Source of the DNA: Clostridiaceae bacterium
GTDB lineage: Bacteria > Bacillota > Clostridia > Lachnospirales > Lachnospiraceae
Length of the DNA: 64,000 nt
Assembly: GCA_009911065.1 (NCBI GenBank)
Contig: QXWR01000019.1
Coordinates: 1 to 64,000, forward strand
Direction of reading: 5' to 3'
In this document: positions 8,063 through 16,094 of the stretch, piece by piece
Position numbering within the stretch: position 1 is the first letter of the stretch
How the letters are laid out: each line of letters opens with the position of its first letter
Made by a program: the position numbers and the translations under genes
Notes under the pieces: generated by a model
What the model saw: only the letters and a program-made list of their open reading frames with translations
What the model was told of the DNA's origin: nothing
Databases searched by the model: none

Positions 8063-8493
8063 ATGAGCAAACGGACCGAAGAACTGAAAATCCGCGTTCC
8101 CCCAGAGGATAAGGAGCGGATAAAACTCAAAATGGAGGACGCTGGCATTCTGACCATGAGCACCTATGTCCGCAAGATGGCGCTGGACGGAATTTGTATC
8201 AGGCTAGACTTGAAGGATGTGCGTCAGCTTATTTCCATGCTCCAGTGGTGTACGAATAATCTGAACCAGTACGCCAAGTGGGCGAACGAAACGAGAGCAT
8301 CTATGCGGCGGACATTGAAGATTTGCAGAATTGTCTGGATGAGATTTGGGAATTGTCCAGACAATCCTTGCCAGCCTTGCCGCAATCCGATGATGGCAGC
8401 AAGGAACAAGACTGCCGCTTTTTCACTTTGCAGGGAAGCGCAAGCCCCGCCTGTTCCTGCTTGTTGGGTACAAAGATACTGCTTACGAGGTAG
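8063..8493 (+). pseudogene. MobC-type relaxosome protein, frameshifted
   Basis: Frame 1 from ATG 8063 gives a ribbon-helix-helix start (EELKIRVPPEDKERIKLKME) and NNLNQYAKWANE, the MobC signature that normally runs on into NxxxxxIYAADIEDL. Here that continuation (ESIYAADIEDLQNCLDEIWE) lies in another frame from about 8278 to 8493. A single indel near 8270-8290 therefore broke the gene. GGGGAGGAG precedes the start. MobC helps the relaxase open oriT; no relaxase gene is present, so the element can no longer mobilise itself. Confidence 0.7.
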
Positions 8494-8688
8494 CGAAAGT
8501 ACATTCTGGATGGATTTTGTAAAAAACAATTTGTGATACAGAGGTACTACTCCCTGGTTCACATCGTTGCATATACAAAAAAGTTGGGTGAAAGTGGGAC
8601 TTTATGTTGTTTTGTTCCGATACATGATGTATAATAAAAAATAGATATTGAATGCGCTTTGATTTTGAAGAATGCAAGGAGGGCAAGT

Positions 8689-8913
8689 ATGGAATATTTC
8701 ACAACAACGGAGTTGTCTGTGCAATGGAATATCACGCCACGCAGGATTGGAGTTTTATGTGCAGAAGGCCGAATAGATGGTGTAATCAAGAAAGGAAAGA
8801 CCTGGCTTATTCCGGCAGGTTCAAGAAAACCATCTGATAAGAGATTTAACAAGCATGAAGCCGAAAACGAAAATTCATTTCCAGAGTCGGCCAGCAAGGA
8901 GATGGAAGTATGA
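8689..8913 (+). CDS. Small helix-turn-helix protein heading the RM operon
   Basis: A 74-aa protein, start ATG 8689 with AAGGAGGG 7 bases upstream. Residues 1-50 form a MerR/excisionase-like HTH: TTTELSVQWNITPRRIGVLC then a wing with GRIDGVIKKGKTWLIP. The C-terminal third is charged and probably disordered. Its stop overlaps the hsdR start (ATGA), so the two are translationally coupled. Likely role: a DNA-binding controller of the restriction operon, comparable in position to C proteins though of another fold. An excisionase function for the lost element is the alternative. Confidence 0.75.
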   Translation: MEYFTTTELSVQWNITPRRIGVLCAEGRIDGVIKKGKTWLIPAGSRKPSDKRFNKHEAENENSFPESASKEMEV

Positions 8914-11900
8914 AGTCGAACTTTGAATTTTTGAATAGTCATTTTCCTGTTCTGGCGAACTTCGGTGAACTTGCGGAAAAGTATCTTTATAGTGACTCCA
9001 ACTCCTGCCTGATGAAATTGGGGATGATTGGTGAAACGATTGTCAATTTGTGCTTTACATATGACAGTATCCCCCTGCCCCAGGATAATACGGCAGCAAA
9101 TAGAATCAACGGACTGTTCCGCGAAGGAATGATTACCCGTGATCTGAAGGATGTTCTTCATGCTTTGCGTATCAGCCGCAATAAGGCGACACATGAAAAC
9201 TATGCTTCTATCACAGATGGAAAGGCATTGCTCCAAATGGCATATGGCCTGTGTGAATGGTTCATGCAGACCTATGGGAACTGGAATTACCAAAACCAGC
9301 CTTTTGTTATGCCGTCTGAAACCACCGAACCTATCAACAGCGATAAGATGCGTGAACAGGCTCAGGAGGAGAAGTTAATCGAAGAAGCGGAAGAGACAGC
9401 GGCGGCGACTCCCGCCATGGAAAAGGGAACCCGAAAGAGGCAGTCTGGCAAGGCCGCAAGCCAGCGAATCAAATCCGAAGCAGAAACACGCTACCTGATT
9501 GATGAGCAACTCCGCAAAGTTGGATGGGAGGCCAATACGGAACTACTGCGCTATTCCAAAGGGACTCGCCCTGCAAACGGCCGAAATATCGCTATCGCTG
9601 AATGGCCCACAGATTCTACCGTTGGCAATCGGGGCTATGTCGATTATGCTTTATTTGTTGGTATGCAGTTGGTTGCTACGGTCGAGGCCAAGGCGATCCA
9701 TAAGGATATTCCCTCTGTAATCGACTACCAGTGCAAGGATTACTCAAGAAATATCCGCAGTGCGGACCAGGAATATCAAATCGGTACATGGGGAAGATAC
9801 GGGGTTCCCTTCACTTTTGCCACCAATGGCCGACCATACTTGGAACAGTACGATACGAAAAGCGGCATATGGTTTTTGGATTTGAGACAGCCTGATAACG
9901 CCCCCAAAGCCTTGCGGGGCTGGATGAGTCCAGAGGGAATCATGGAGCTGCTTGACAAAGATATTTCTGCAAGGAATCAGAATTTGGGAGAGATGTCCTA
10001 TGACCTGTTGCGTGACAAGAACGGCTTGAACCTCTATGAATATCAGGTCAGGGCGATAAAGGCCGCTGAAGAAGCCATTATCAACGGCCAGCGCAATGTC
10101 CTGCTTGCTATGGCGACAGGCACGGGCAAGACCCGCACCATTCTGGGCATGATTTACCGCTTTCTGAAAACGGGACGGTTCCGCAGAATCCTTTTCCTAG
10201 TGGACAGAACAGCTTTGGGCGAACAGGCATCTGATGTATTCCAAGAGGTCAAACTGGAAGACTTGATGACCCTCGACGATATATACAATATCAAGGGTTT
10301 AGATGATAAGGAGATAGACCGCGAAACTCGTATTCAAATCGCCACGGTTCAGAGTATGGTCAAGCGAATCCTATATAATGATGAGGAAACCATGCCCGCT
10401 ATTTCCGACTACGACTTGATCATTATTGACGAGGCGCACCGGGGCTATATCCTGGATAAGGAAATGGGTGAGGATGAAATTCTCTATCGTGACCAGATGG
10501 ATTACCAGAGCAAGTACCGCTACGTTGTGGAATATTTTGACGCTGTGAAAATTGCGCTGACCGCAACACCGGCTTTACAGACAACGGAGATTTTCGCACA
10601 ACCCGTATTCAAGTATACATATCGCGAGGCGGTGATCGAGGGGTATTTGGTTGACCACGATGCGCCTCATAAACTGTCCACCAAACTGAGTGCAGAGGGT
10701 ATTCATTACAAGAAGGGCGATACCGTTGTACGGTATGACCCTGTGACGGGTGAGGTCACAAACTCTGAGCTGCTGGAAGATGAGCTGGACTTTGATGTGG
10801 AATCCTTCAACCGTCAGGTCATAACAGAGCCGTTCAATCGGACGGTTCTGGCCGAAATCGCCTGTGACATTGACCCAGAAAGCCCGGATGTACAGGGAAA
10901 AACTTTGATCTTTGCTGTCAATGATGACCATGCCGATCTGATTGTAAAAATCCTGAAAGAGATTTATACAGAAATGGGCGTGGACAATGACGCCATTATG
11001 AAAATCACCGGTTCTGTGGGCGGAGGCAATAAGAAAAAGGTAAAGGATGCCATCAAACGCTTCAAGAACGAACGCCTTCCCAGCGTTGTTGTAACAGTTG
11101 ATTTGCTGACTACGGGTATCGATGTTCCTGCAATCACAACATTGGTATTTATGCGCCGCGTGAAATCCCGCATTCTGTTTGAACAGATGATGGGCCGTGC
11201 CACTCGCCGCTGTCCTGAAATACACAAAACCCATTTTGAAATCTACGACCCCGTTGGCGTTTATGATTCCCTAGAAGCGGTCAACACCATGAAGCCCGTT
11301 GTCACTAACCCCAGCGCCACATTTGAGCAGCTTTTGGATGGCTTGGAAGTTCTGGAGGACGAACACCAGGTGCAAAATCAGATCGACCAGATTATAGCAA
11401 AGCTGCAACGGAAAAAACGGCACATGGACGCTGAAACGATGGAGCAGTTTATCAGCATGACAGGGGGGCAAGACCCTACTCAGTTTATTGCCGATATTCA
11501 CCATCGGGGAACAACAGATGCGAAGATCCGCCTGCTTGCCCATGCAGAGCTATTCAAAATGCTTGCACAATTCAAGCCGGATGGCCGACGCTCTGTCGTA
11601 ATCTCTGACCATGAGGATGAGCTTCTGGAACATACCAGAGGCTACGGCAGCGGCAGTAAACCTGAAGATTATCTGGACGCATTCGCAGACTATGTCAAGA
11701 CCAATCTGAATGAGATTGCCGCACTGAATATTGTTTGCACAAGGCCGAAGGAACTGACCCGCGAGGATCTGCGTTCCTTGCGCCTGACGCTGGACAGGGA
11801 GGGCTTTACCACCCAGCAGCTGAATACGGCTGTTTCCCAGATGACCAACGAGGAAATTGCCGCCGACATCATCAGCCTGATACGCCGATACGCCATCGGC

Positions 11901-12176
11901 TCCACGCTGATTTCCCATGAGGCCCGAATCAGGCGGGCGGTGGACAAGCTGAAAAAGGCACACAAGTTTTCCAAGCAGGAACTCAACTGGATCACCAGAA
12001 TAGAAAAGTACCTGATGGAAGAATCCGTCCTGAATGTAACTGTATTCGATGAGGATGGACGCTTTATGGCACAGGGTGGTTTTGTGAAAATCAACAAAGT
12101 GTTCGGAAACAAGCTGGAAAGCATCATTTTGGAACTTAACGAGTATTTGTACGATGACGGAGGAAAAACTGCATGA
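8910..12176 (+). CDS. hsdR: Type I restriction enzyme R subunit
   Basis: A 1088-aa motor and nuclease subunit of a type I restriction complex. An N-terminal DUF4145-like helical domain (about 1-110) carries SRNKATHE. A PD-(D/E)XK nuclease domain follows, with VDYALF near 244 and VEAKA near 259. The SF2 translocase has Walker A ATGTGKTRT at about 400-408, IIDEAHRGY at about 507, and later VVTVDLLTTGIDVPAI and EQMMGRATRRC (motifs V and VI). A helical C-terminal domain binds HsdM/S. The architecture matches EcoEI-like HsdR. It begins inside the HTH gene stop (ATGA) and ends overlapping the next start, so it belongs to one transcript. It appears full length with all motifs. Confidence 0.95.
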   Translation: MKSNFEFLNSHFPVLANFGELAEKYLYSDSNSCLMKLGMIGETIVNLCFTYDSIPLPQDNTAANRINGLFREGMITRDLKDVLHALRISRNKATHENYASITDGKALLQMAYGLCEWFMQTYGNWNYQNQPFVMPSETTEPINSDKMREQAQEEKLIEEAEETAAATPAMEKGTRKRQSGKAASQRIKSEAETRYLIDEQLRKVGWEANTELLRYSKGTRPANGRNIAIAEWPTDSTVGNRGYVDYALFVGMQLVATVEAKAIHKDIPSVIDYQCKDYSRNIRSADQEYQIGTWGRYGVPFTFATNGRPYLEQYDTKSGIWFLDLRQPDNAPKALRGWMSPEGIMELLDKDISARNQNLGEMSYDLLRDKNGLNLYEYQVRAIKAAEEAIINGQRNVLLAMATGTGKTRTILGMIYRFLKTGRFRRILFLVDRTALGEQASDVFQEVKLEDLMTLDDIYNIKGLDDKEIDRETRIQIATVQSMVKRILYNDEETMPAISDYDLIIIDEAHRGYILDKEMGEDEILYRDQMDYQSKYRYVVEYFDAVKIALTATPALQTTEIFAQPVFKYTYREAVIEGYLVDHDAPHKLSTKLSAEGIHYKKGDTVVRYDPVTGEVTNSELLEDELDFDVESFNRQVITEPFNRTVLAEIACDIDPESPDVQGKTLIFAVNDDHADLIVKILKEIYTEMGVDNDAIMKITGSVGGGNKKKVKDAIKRFKNERLPSVVVTVDLLTTGIDVPAITTLVFMRRVKSRILFEQMMGRATRRCPEIHKTHFEIYDPVGVYDSLEAVNTMKPVVTNPSATFEQLLDGLEVLEDEHQVQNQIDQIIAKLQRKKRHMDAETMEQFISMTGGQDPTQFIADIHHRGTTDAKIRLLAHAELFKMLAQFKPDGRRSVVISDHEDELLEHTRGYGSGSKPEDYLDAFADYVKTNLNEIAALNIVCTRPKELTREDLRSLRLTLDREGFTTQQLNTAVSQMTNEEIAADIISLIRRYAIGSTLISHEARIRRAVDKLKKAHKFSKQELNWITRIEKYLMEESVLNVTVFDEDGRFMAQGGFVKINKVFGNKLESIILELNEYLYDDGGKTA

Positions 12177-12421
12177 ATCAAAACGAGTGGATGAACAACA
12201 TATTCTCTGCAATGGTAAATCAAGCAATTATGAATCAGCAAAAAAATGTGGCCCTGTTGCCCGGAGATCAGCAGGAAGCTCAAAAGAAAATATTTGATGC
12301 AATTCATGATTTGATTGAAAATAAGGAAAAAATAAAACCGGAGTTTCGGCCCCAAGTATTTGATGCTGTCATCTTAAAAATTGCGTCTGAAACCGGTTGG
12401 ATAAACGGAGGTCATTTCTAA
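12173..12421 (+). CDS. 82-aa protein of unknown function between hsdR and hsdM
   Basis: Not recognised. It has ATGA overlap with hsdR and TAATG overlap with hsdM, so it is certainly placed to be translated. Residues 1-25 are rich in Asn, Gln and Met (NQNEWMNNIFSAMVNQ). The rest is predicted helical and charged, around QQEAQKKIFDAIHDLIENK. No cysteines, signal or membrane segment. Possible roles are an assembly or stability factor for the restriction complex, or a regulator protecting the host from restriction. None is proven. It is not a fragment of hsdR or hsdM as far as can be read. Confidence 0.75.
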   Translation: MNQNEWMNNIFSAMVNQAIMNQQKNVALLPGDQQEAQKKIFDAIHDLIENKEKIKPEFRPQVFDAVILKIASETGWINGGHF

Positions 12422-13839
12422 TGACTACTCAGGAAATTGTTTCCAAGCTCTGGAACCTCTGCAATGTTCTCCGCGATGACGGCATCACCTATCACCAGTA
12501 TGTGACAGAGCTGACCTATATCCTGTTCCTAAAAATGGCGAAGGAAACAGGTGCAGAGAGCCAGATACCGGAAGACTACCGTTGGGATAAGCTGACTGCC
12601 AAAAGCGGTATTGAATTGAAGAAGTTCTATAAAGAACTGCTGAACCATCTGGGCGAGAAGTGTACAGGCCGTGTGCGGGAAATCTATCAGGGTGCGGCCA
12701 CCAATATTGACGAGCCGAAGAATCTGGAAAAGATTATCACCACCATTGACGGACTGGACTGGTTTTCTGCCCGGGAAGAGGGGCTTGGCAATCTGTACGA
12801 GGGTCTTTTGGAGAAGAACGCCAGCGAGAAGAAGTCCGGCGCGGGACAGTATTTTACGCCCCGCGTACTGATCGACGTCATGACCCGCCTAGTGAAACCT
12901 CAGCCCAAGGAACGCTGCAACGACCCTGCCTGCGGTACATTCGGTTTTATGATTGCGGCCCATCAGTATATTGCAGCCCAGACCGATGACTTCTTTGACC
13001 TGGGCGCAGACGTCGCCGCCTTTGAGCGGACGGAGGCGTTCACTGGTATAGAACTGGTACACGATACCCACCGTCTGGCTCTGATGAACGCCATGCTGCA
13101 CAATATGGAGGGAACCATCGCGCTGGGTGATACCCTGTCCAACCTCGGAAAGGGGATGCGGGGCTATGACGTGGTCCTCACCAATCCCCCCTTTGGAACG
13201 AAGAAGGGCGGCGAACGGGCCACCCGCGACGATTTTACCTACACCACCAGCAACAAGCAGCTGAACTTTCTGCAGCACATTTACCGCAGCCTGAACGCGG
13301 GCGGAAAAGCCCGCGCCGCCGTGGTGCTGCCGGATAACGTCCTCTTTGCGGACGGCGAAGGTGAGAAAATCCGCATTGACCTGATGGACAAGTGCAATCT
13401 GCATACGGTTCTGCGCCTGCCCACCGGCATTTTCTACGCCCAGGGGGTCAAAACCAATGTGCTGTTTTTCACCCGGGGCAGGGCGGACAAGGGCAATACC
13501 CAGGAGGTCTGGTTCTATGACCTGCGCACCAATATGCCCTCCTTCGGCAAGACAAATCCTCTGAAAACGGAGCATTTCGCAGACTTTGAGGCGGCGTTCG
13601 AGGCCGAAGACCGCCGAACCGTGCAGGATGAGCGGTGGAGCGTGTTCACCCGGGAGCAGATCGCCCAAAAGGGCAACAGCCTGGATTTGGGATTGATCCG
13701 GGATGATTCCGTGGTTGACTATGACGACTTGCCCGACCCGATTGAGAGCGGCGAGGAGGCCATTGCGCAGCTGGAGGAAGCGGCGGGCCTCCTGCAGAGC
13801 GTGGTGAACGAGTTGAAGGCCCTGTCGGAGGGGGAGTGA
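12421..13839 (+). CDS. hsdM: Type I DNA methyltransferase M subunit
   Basis: A 472-aa N6-adenine methylase subunit. The N-terminal HsdM helical domain (about 1-140) is followed by the AdoMet fold. Motif I is DPACGTFGF at about 165-173; the position before GF varies in this family. Catalytic motif IV is NPPFGTKKGG at about 254. The start is placed at ATG 12421 (MTTQEIVSKL), which overlaps the stop of the 82-aa gene; an in-frame ATG eight codons upstream (12397) is less likely. With HsdS it methylates host DNA, and with HsdR it forms the restriction enzyme. This gene is visibly richer in G+C than the genes downstream. Confidence 0.95.
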   Translation: MTTQEIVSKLWNLCNVLRDDGITYHQYVTELTYILFLKMAKETGAESQIPEDYRWDKLTAKSGIELKKFYKELLNHLGEKCTGRVREIYQGAATNIDEPKNLEKIITTIDGLDWFSAREEGLGNLYEGLLEKNASEKKSGAGQYFTPRVLIDVMTRLVKPQPKERCNDPACGTFGFMIAAHQYIAAQTDDFFDLGADVAAFERTEAFTGIELVHDTHRLALMNAMLHNMEGTIALGDTLSNLGKGMRGYDVVLTNPPFGTKKGGERATRDDFTYTTSNKQLNFLQHIYRSLNAGGKARAAVVLPDNVLFADGEGEKIRIDLMDKCNLHTVLRLPTGIFYAQGVKTNVLFFTRGRADKGNTQEVWFYDLRTNMPSFGKTNPLKTEHFADFEAAFEAEDRRTVQDERWSVFTREQIAQKGNSLDLGLIRDDSVVDYDDLPDPIESGEEAIAQLEEAAGLLQSVVNELKALSEGE

Positions 13840-15227
13840 TGGCAAGAGGGAAAAAGGCGGCAAAAGAATTGTCGCCAGAGGAAAAACTGCAACAAGCCCT
13901 TGTGCCGGTGGAGGAGCAGCCATATCCAATTCCTGAGAATTGGTGTTGGGTAAGATTAGGATCATTGCTCAATGAGATAAAGAATGGGACAACAATCAAA
14001 CAGGACAAAAGTAGTTCTGGATATTGGGTTACACGCATCGAATCTTTGCAGAATCAAACAATTGATTTTAATAGACTGGGTTCAATAGTAAATAAATGCG
14101 ATATAAAAGATACTGACTGGTATATGGCTGGCGATATTGCACTAAGTCATATTAATAGTGCTGATCATGTTGGAAAGACCGCCTTAATTAACGCCGATAT
14201 GCTTCCTTTAGTCCATGGTATGAATTTGCTTAGACTTCGATTCAACGAGAACTGCATTCCTGCATTTTTCCAGTATTATTCGCAGTCATTTCAATATAAA
14301 GAAGAGATTCTCTCAAGAATAAATATGGCGGTTAATCAAGTTAGCATTAACCAGAAACAACTTGGATCTTTAGAATTTCCTCTTCCAACCTTACCAGAAC
14401 AGCACCGTATTATCTCCCGCATTGAAAGCCTGTTTGCCAAGCTGGATGAGGCAAAAGAAAAGGCCCAGGCAGTTGTGGACAGCTTTGAACTGCGGAAGTC
14501 TGTAATTCTGCATAAGGCGTTTGCGGGAGAACTGACGGAATGGTGGAGAAAAGATCATGGGGTGGGGCTGGATAGTTGGAAAATTATGTCATTAAACGAC
14601 TGTATTCAGAAAATGCAGAATGGGTTGGCTAAACGTAGCGGTAGTATCGGAGAAAGCTATGTCGTTCTTCGTTTGGCTAATTTGAGCGAAAATGGTTTTG
14701 ATACCAGTGATTTAAGAGAAATACTATTGGATGAAAAGGAGCAAGAAGCGTATTCGCTATTGGAAAATGACGTTATAATGATTAGAGTTAATGGTTCAAA
14801 AGATAATGTAGGGCGTCAATTACTCGTTCCTGATGTGAAAAAGTGGGCATTTTGTGACCATATTATCAGAATCCGTTATCGGAATAATGTTCTTCCCGAT
14901 TATATGGTATTGTTTTCAAAAAGTGATAACTACAGAACTTATGTGAAAAACCATATGGTATCAAGTGCTGGACAAAATACAATCAGTAGGAAAGGGATAG
15001 CAAATATGGCTGTACCTGTTCCAGAGTGTGATGAACAGAAAGAAATTGTTCGAACTCTTAGTGTCCTTTTCAACAAAGAGCAACAAGCCAAAGAAGCCGC
15101 CGAAACTGTCCTCGCCCAGATCGACACCATAAAAAAAGCGATTTTAGCTCGTGCGTTCCGTGGTGAGCTGGGAACGAATGACCCAGCTGAGGAATGGGCG
15201 GGAGAACTGGTAAAAGCAGTATTATAA
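13839..15227 (+). CDS. hsdS: Type I specificity subunit
   Basis: A 462-aa subunit with two target-recognition domains (about 28-185 and 240-420). Each ends in a conserved helix: LPTLPEQHRIISRIESLFAK, and the later DEQKEIVRTLSVLFNKEQQA. Repeated HKAFAGEL and ARAFRGEL mark the symmetric halves. It reads the two half-sites of the bipartite DNA target. ATG 13839 overlaps the hsdM stop (TGATG); GTG 13836 is an alternative. The recognition domains are AT-rich while the conserved helices are GC-rich, the usual sign of TRD exchange. Both halves are intact, so the system looks functional. Confidence 0.93.
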   Translation: MARGKKAAKELSPEEKLQQALVPVEEQPYPIPENWCWVRLGSLLNEIKNGTTIKQDKSSSGYWVTRIESLQNQTIDFNRLGSIVNKCDIKDTDWYMAGDIALSHINSADHVGKTALINADMLPLVHGMNLLRLRFNENCIPAFFQYYSQSFQYKEEILSRINMAVNQVSINQKQLGSLEFPLPTLPEQHRIISRIESLFAKLDEAKEKAQAVVDSFELRKSVILHKAFAGELTEWWRKDHGVGLDSWKIMSLNDCIQKMQNGLAKRSGSIGESYVVLRLANLSENGFDTSDLREILLDEKEQEAYSLLENDVIMIRVNGSKDNVGRQLLVPDVKKWAFCDHIIRIRYRNNVLPDYMVLFSKSDNYRTYVKNHMVSSAGQNTISRKGIANMAVPVPECDEQKEIVRTLSVLFNKEQQAKEAAETVLAQIDTIKKAILARAFRGELGTNDPAEEWAGELVKAVL

Positions 15228-15275
15228 GAACATCTCAGCATAAAGAGAAAAACGAAATAGCTTTGAGGGGTACAT

Positions 15276-16094
15276 ATGGAGAAAATTTGTAAAATAGTGT
15301 ATTTTGACGAGGAGTCCGTTACTGATTATGTTCAGATAGTAGCGGGTGGGGAGTTGGAAAAAACCACTGAACTACTCAATTCAAGAGATGCACAAGAAGG
15401 ACAATCTGCGCAGGCTAACGGCAAGGTAGGGATTAGTGGTGTTTTCAAAGCCTTGCTGGGCTGGGACGCAGGAGCATCTGCAGAAGTGTCTGCGGGATTG
15501 TCCTTCAACAGCAGTAAAATGGTAAAGAACATTGTGAAAAACACGATTCTGACAGATTTTCTTAAAACAGTAGATGATACTGAGAAGTCTGGTAGGGGAG
15601 CAAAACTTCCTAAAGGAACTATTAAAAAATTCAAAGGGTATAAAATTACAGCTGAAAAAGATTCTTTGTCCTATATGGTCATGGTATCGCCTTATTTGAG
15701 TATGTTCAAAAGTGGTAGCCTAATTCCAGCTGGAGATTTTAATATTGCTGTTGACAAGTTGGATAATGTATTGCGGAGTGCTAAAGGCTACTATGAATTT
15801 GTGGGGACCAGAGGCCGTAGTCGTGTCATATTGAGATTTAACATAAAATCTTTCCGCAACAATTACGCAATAAGCGATTTGCTGAAAATGGATTTGAGTA
15901 TTTACGCTATCAAGGTAGGCAGGACATCAATAGCTAACTTAAATGTAAACAAAGAATTGGGAATGGATATATCTGTTGTTCCCAGAGATAATCCTGATTA
16001 TGACAGGGAAAAGGAAGAATCAGAAACACAGACTAGCAATCAAATGCTAGATGTCTTTGATGTTTTGCTCGCAGGAGTTGAGGCTGATGACTGA
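15276..16094 (+). CDS. DUF6414-like protein, partner of an AAA+ ATPase
   Basis: A 272-aa protein beginning MEKICKIVYFDEESVTDYVQ, which resembles DUF6414-type proteins by memory; no search was run. The middle carries Gly/Ala/Ser-rich sequence (about residues 45-80, GVFKALLGWDAGASAEVSAG) that could be a short amphipathic or membrane-active segment. A beta-rich region with FNIKSFRNNYAISDLLKMDL follows. No catalytic motif was recognised. GAGGGG precedes ATG 15276. Its end overlaps the AAA+ gene start by 8 bases, so the two are coupled. It lies 48 bases after hsdS on the same strand and is AT-rich compared with hsdM. Likely role: effector or sensor of a defence module. This is inference. Confidence 0.7.
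   Translation: MEKICKIVYFDEESVTDYVQIVAGGELEKTTELLNSRDAQEGQSAQANGKVGISGVFKALLGWDAGASAEVSAGLSFNSSKMVKNIVKNTILTDFLKTVDDTEKSGRGAKLPKGTIKKFKGYKITAEKDSLSYMVMVSPYLSMFKSGSLIPAGDFNIAVDKLDNVLRSAKGYYEFVGTRGRSRVILRFNIKSFRNNYAISDLLKMDLSIYAIKVGRTSIANLNVNKELGMDISVVPRDNPDYDREKEESETQTSNQMLDVFDVLLAGVEADD

Noticed and set aside
10575-11234. Long minus-strand open frame opposite hsdR
   Set aside because: Shadow of hsdR; low-complexity translation and no start signals.
12913-12945. DPACGTFGF in HsdM as a loss of the AdoMet motif
   Set aside because: The position before GF is variable in the family (EcoKI HsdM has Ala there), so activity is not in doubt.
12889-13965. Long minus-strand open frame opposite hsdM
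   Set aside because: It is the antisense of a well-supported hsdM/hsdS coding region, has no ribosome site and encodes no recognisable protein.
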